Part shown: positions 13,989 to 16,732 of the stretch, piece by piece
Position numbering within the stretch: position 1 is the stretch's first letter
How the letters are laid out: each line of letters begins with the position of its first letter
Origin: JAAZAI01 sp050942875
GTDB taxonomy: Bacteria > Verrucomicrobiota > Kiritimatiellia > RFP12 > UBA3636
Direction of reading: 5' to 3'
Assembly (NCBI GenBank): GCA_050942875.1
Contig: JBMNOD010000077.1
Coordinates: 1 to 16,732 of the forward strand
DNA: 16,732 nucleotides
Made by a program: the position numbers and the translations under genes
The notes under the pieces: model-generated
Told to the model about the DNA's origin: nothing
The model's input: only the letters and a program-made list of their open reading frames with translations
Database searches by the model: none

Positions 13989-16732
13989 GTTTCCTTCTCT
14001 CTTGAGTGTAAGTTAGCGGCGTTCCGAATTCGATGCAAGTCGAGCGCAGTCTTTTGAATCTGGCCTTTCCAGTCATTCAATCCAAACGCATCGAGAACGG
14101 TTGTTTCAAATGTCTGGCGATCCGTGCGCATGACTTCGTCTTCGAAATCCATGACATCTCGGTTTTTCAGTGTTGAAAACGCGGTTAAAATTCGTGTGCG
14201 GTCTGATGGAGCGATACGGGCGGGATCAAGCATCCAGAGGTTGTTGCGAAGCCGGGATGCGCTTAGATCCAGTGCGCCAAGTCCTCTTCCAAAACCAATG
14301 GCCTCCAAATAAAGGCATCCGGTCAGTGAGCAAAGCAGGGCATGGCACAAATCAACGTCCGTTGTTGCGTTTGCAACAAGCCGCGTGAGCCGTTGGTTGG
14401 TGAAAGCGCGGGGGGTCAAGCGAATGAAGAACAACCGATTGCCTGGATTGATGGAGATGGCGAGATCGGCGACGGCATCAGGACGCATTTCATACCAGAG
14501 TTTGCCGGGTTGTTTCAGGACGGTGGAAAGGGGGCGTCCTTTTTCATTTACCGCTTGTTCGAATCTCTTTATCCAAGCCATTGCTCCGTGGTGGCCGAGA
14601 TTCTGCAATTCGTCAATTGGGGCGGAACAACAGAACGCATGGGCGTCTGGCTTTGCATCGAGCCGCTTGACGGAGGCGGATGTCTTTAGCACGGGCTGGA
14701 GGTACTCGGGTTCTATCCCGCTTCTTTCGGGAGGGTAGAAAAGTGCATCCCAGCCTCTGCGCTCCCCGCGTGCGATGGTGAAATGGTCTTTTACGGGAAC
14801 AAGTGCTTTTTCAAGGTGGCTCCACCATGAGAGATCCGCAAAAAACGCATTCCAACCCAAGCCATATTGCTCCAATTCCCGCATGCGGGCAGAATTCAGC
14901 TTTGTACGAGTGAGCGAATGGCATGTCGCGTTGGGATTGCAGGCGAGCATTTGACTCGCCAAAGCGGGCTTCCATGCGTCAATCTCCTCATTGGTGACGA
15001 TAAACTCGGTTTCATCGGAATCCTGCTTGCTTTCGTTTGGCTTTCGTTTCTGAAGGATGACGAGGGTCGTGACAATTTTCGCGTCTTTGAACCATCTGCC
15101 TTTTCCTGAAACGGCAATCGTTTCAATCAAAAACAGTTCATTCAACTGCTTTCGGAATTTTTCAGCCCAGGCAGTTCCAAGCCAGGAATTTGGAAAGATT
15201 GCGCCCAATCGTCCTCCAGGGGGCAGCATTTGGCTGGCCGAAAGTACGACGGGAACGAAATAATCCGCCTTCGGGTCGATTTCCACCCCTGTTGATTCCT
15301 TGATTTTTTTGTTGAGCTTCTGTACGGCGGGAACATCAAACCAATCTTCAAACCGCACGAATGGCGGGTTCATGACAATGCAGGGGATTTCGGCGAGATT
15401 TTCCGTAAAAGCGTTGCCCGTTCGCGCGTCCACAAATTGAATCGGCATGCCGGTTTTCAACTTCAGGGCGTCGTGTTGGAAGGTGCGGATCGTTTCAAAT
15501 GGCGTGTCGCCAAGCGCGAGCGACACGGTTGCGAACTGCAACGGCATGACATGCAAGTCTGACGCGAAGGTTGTCCGGATTGCCTGCATTGGAGAAACGC
15601 CTGTTTCGATTTTTTTATCCAGCACGGCCCTTGCGATCGTTCCGGTGCCGCAACAAGGATCCAGCACGGGTTTTTCAAGGTCGTCAACGGCAAGTGAAAC
15701 CAGCAGACGAGCCAATGGGATCGGTGTGCAAAATTGGCCGGCCAATTTGCGCTGGCTTGCTCTCGTGACGCTTTGCAGGGACTCTTGAAGCAAATCCTGG
15801 TCAATCGTCGGCAGATGAATCGTATTCAAAAACCCGTTGAACGTCGTCAGCGTTTGCCAAGCCGCCTTTGGAATGATTTCCGCTCCTGGGCGCGTGCGGA
15901 AAACCTGGGCGTAGTCCCGCTTGCTTGAAAGGGCCGCGAAGAACTGTTCGGCATCCTGCAAGGAGCTCGTCCCCGTCAGTCTCTCGACGCCGATGGCTTC
16001 TTGGGCAAACCGCTTGAGGTAGTGGGCAAATAAAAATCGGTGGATCCAGTGCAACAACAGCTCGGATGCAAGCATCTGGAATCGCTCGGACGGCTTCAAG
16101 TCCACCTTGTCTCCGCAATGGGCGGCACGTGTTTCCATCCACCAGGAATCGACGCGTGCCCTCCACTGTCGGGACTGCTTGTATTTTGCGGCTGCGGCAT
16201 CTGCAACCATTCCGACGGTTTGCGTGAGAACAGCGGAAACGACCTCGGCCAACTTTTCCGGCAAAGGCTTTTGCCTGGTGGAATCGACGCCGTTCAAATA
16301 AGCGCAAACTCCTTCGAGGATTTCGTGCAACATCGAGCGCCATTCGCCTGCGCGCTCCCTGACATCCTCCCTTGACCTCAAGCTGTTGCAATGCCATGTC
16401 TTGACGATGTGGCAACGTGTTTCATCGCAATCGTAGAGTGCGGCTTCCGTGGCGTTCCAGAGCAAAAACGAATTCAACCCAAGACGCAATGCCTTTTTCC
16501 GTGCGTTTTCAATGAACGCTTCGTCCGTAATGGGCGTGTCTGGCATCTTGAGTTCCCAGCCTTGTAGGACGGCGGCGCGCTTCATGTCGCCAAAGAGCAA
16601 GACGTCGGGGAACAGCGTGTTCGCCTCGTCCTGGGCTGCAACGCCCCACTCTCCGCCTGCGGAACGGACAACGAGGGAACGAGTCGAAAGCCATTGGTTG
16701 ATTTCACCGATGACATCGGTTGCCCATGCACG
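13985..16732 (-). CDS. Type IIG-like restriction-modification protein: PD-ExK nuclease plus N6-adenine methyltransferase (5' end outside window)
   Basis: The frame is open from the right edge for 915 codons, so the start is beyond the window. The apparent TTG start at 16600 cuts into a domain. Numbered from the edge, residues about 20-62 hold a PD-(D/E)XK nuclease motif: LFPDVLLF (Asp43) and GWELKMPDTP (Glu60, Lys62). A helical region follows. The methyltransferase has GQFCTP (332-337), motif I LDPCCGTG (Asp358) and motif IV MNPPF (Asn455). This order, with a long C-terminal part that likely recognises DNA, fits gamma-type adenine methyltransferases as in Eco57I/MmeI-like enzymes. One chain would thus cut, methylate and choose the site. 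The DNA is poorer in GC (30 of 60 at 15061-15120) than neighbours (49 of 60 at 12001-12060), suggesting acquisition. The stop overlaps iorB. Confidence 0.88.
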   Translation of the reverse strand, partial: RAWATDVIGEINQWLSTRSLVVRSAGGEWGVAAQDEANTLFPDVLLFGDMKRAAVLQGWELKMPDTPITDEAFIENARKKALRLGLNSFLLWNATEAALYDCDETRCHIVKTWHCNSLRSREDVRERAGEWRSMLHEILEGVCAYLNGVDSTRQKPLPEKLAEVVSAVLTQTVGMVADAAAAKYKQSRQWRARVDSWWMETRAAHCGDKVDLKPSERFQMLASELLLHWIHRFLFAHYLKRFAQEAIGVERLTGTSSLQDAEQFFAALSSKRDYAQVFRTRPGAEIIPKAAWQTLTTFNGFLNTIHLPTIDQDLLQESLQSVTRASQRKLAGQFCTPIPLARLLVSLAVDDLEKPVLDPCCGTGTIARAVLDKKIETGVSPMQAIRTTFASDLHVMPLQFATVSLALGDTPFETIRTFQHDALKLKTGMPIQFVDARTGNAFTENLAEIPCIVMNPPFVRFEDWFDVPAVQKLNKKIKESTGVEIDPKADYFVPVVLSASQMLPPGGRLGAIFPNSWLGTAWAEKFRKQLNELFLIETIAVSGKGRWFKDAKIVTTLVILQKRKPNESKQDSDETEFIVTNEEIDAWKPALASQMLACNPNATCHSLTRTKLNSARMRELEQYGLGWNAFFADLSWWSHLEKALVPVKDHFTIARGERRGWDALFYPPERSGIEPEYLQPVLKTSASVKRLDAKPDAHAFCCSAPIDELQNLGHHGAMAWIKRFEQAVNEKGRPLSTVLKQPGKLWYEMRPDAVADLAISINPGNRLFFIRLTPRAFTNQRLTRLVANATTDVDLCHALLCSLTGCLYLEAIGFGRGLGALDLSASRLRNNLWMLDPARIAPSDRTRILTAFSTLKNRDVMDFEDEVMRTDRQTFETTVLDAFGLNDWKGQIQKTALDLHRIRNAANLHSREKET

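Noticed and set aside
12573..14057. 494-codon plus-strand open frame across the VWA gene start and iorB
   Set aside because: It crosses two genes, a promoter region and their gap; Ser/Arg/Ala-rich with no domain.
16598..16600. TTG as the true start of the restriction-modification gene
   Set aside because: The frame is open to the window edge, and this start would remove the catalytic Asp of the PD-ExK motif.

Overview
The window is GC-rich bacterial chromosome with a cell-elongation gene cluster at its core. No single gene proves the taxon. A bacterium of the PVC superphylum, perhaps a Kiritimatiellota or Verrucomicrobiota lineage, is my inference. It rests on a long signal peptidase I with a large insertion, a fused BatB/BatC-type protein, and period-7 simple repeats between genes that I associate with such genomes.

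Layout. Positions 1-165 may hold the 3' end of a plus-strand gene entering from the left. Positions 166-320 are non-coding and carry two heptanucleotide repeat blocks and a 22-bp palindrome over the lepB stop. lepB (minus, 321-1607) and mreB (plus, from 1773) diverge from a 165-bp intergenic region with a candidate promoter on each strand. The plus-strand run mreB-mreC-mreD-mrdA(PBP2)-rodA-rng (1773-9124) encodes the elongasome: the MreB filament, the MreC/MreD membrane link, the RodA glycan polymerase and the PBP2 transpeptidase. RNase G ends the run. Genes overlap by ATGA at mreC/mreD and mrdA/rodA, so the block looks like one operon.

After a 264-bp gap come a 1-Cys-type peroxiredoxin and a thioredoxin (9389-10485), a plausible peroxide-reduction pair. 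The gap holds an essentially perfect sigma-54 (-24/-12) promoter and, about 100-145 bp upstream of its start point, a dense cluster of TTGCA/TGCAA dyads. This is the best regulatory finding of the window. A hairpin with a T-run and a 28-bp tandem repeat then fill the convergent gap before the minus-strand genes.

The right third is on the minus strand. In transcription order it holds a restriction-modification polypeptide (PD-ExK nuclease motif plus N6-adenine methyltransferase, start beyond the right edge), iorB (overlapping it by ATGA) and a 912-residue VWA/TPR/Gln-rich protein that looks like a BatB-BatC fusion. The restriction-modification gene is visibly poorer in GC than the rest and looks acquired. 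It sits where iorA would normally precede iorB.

Most long open frames opposite the real genes are high-GC shadows and are left out. I found no tRNA, rRNA, CRISPR array or transposase.
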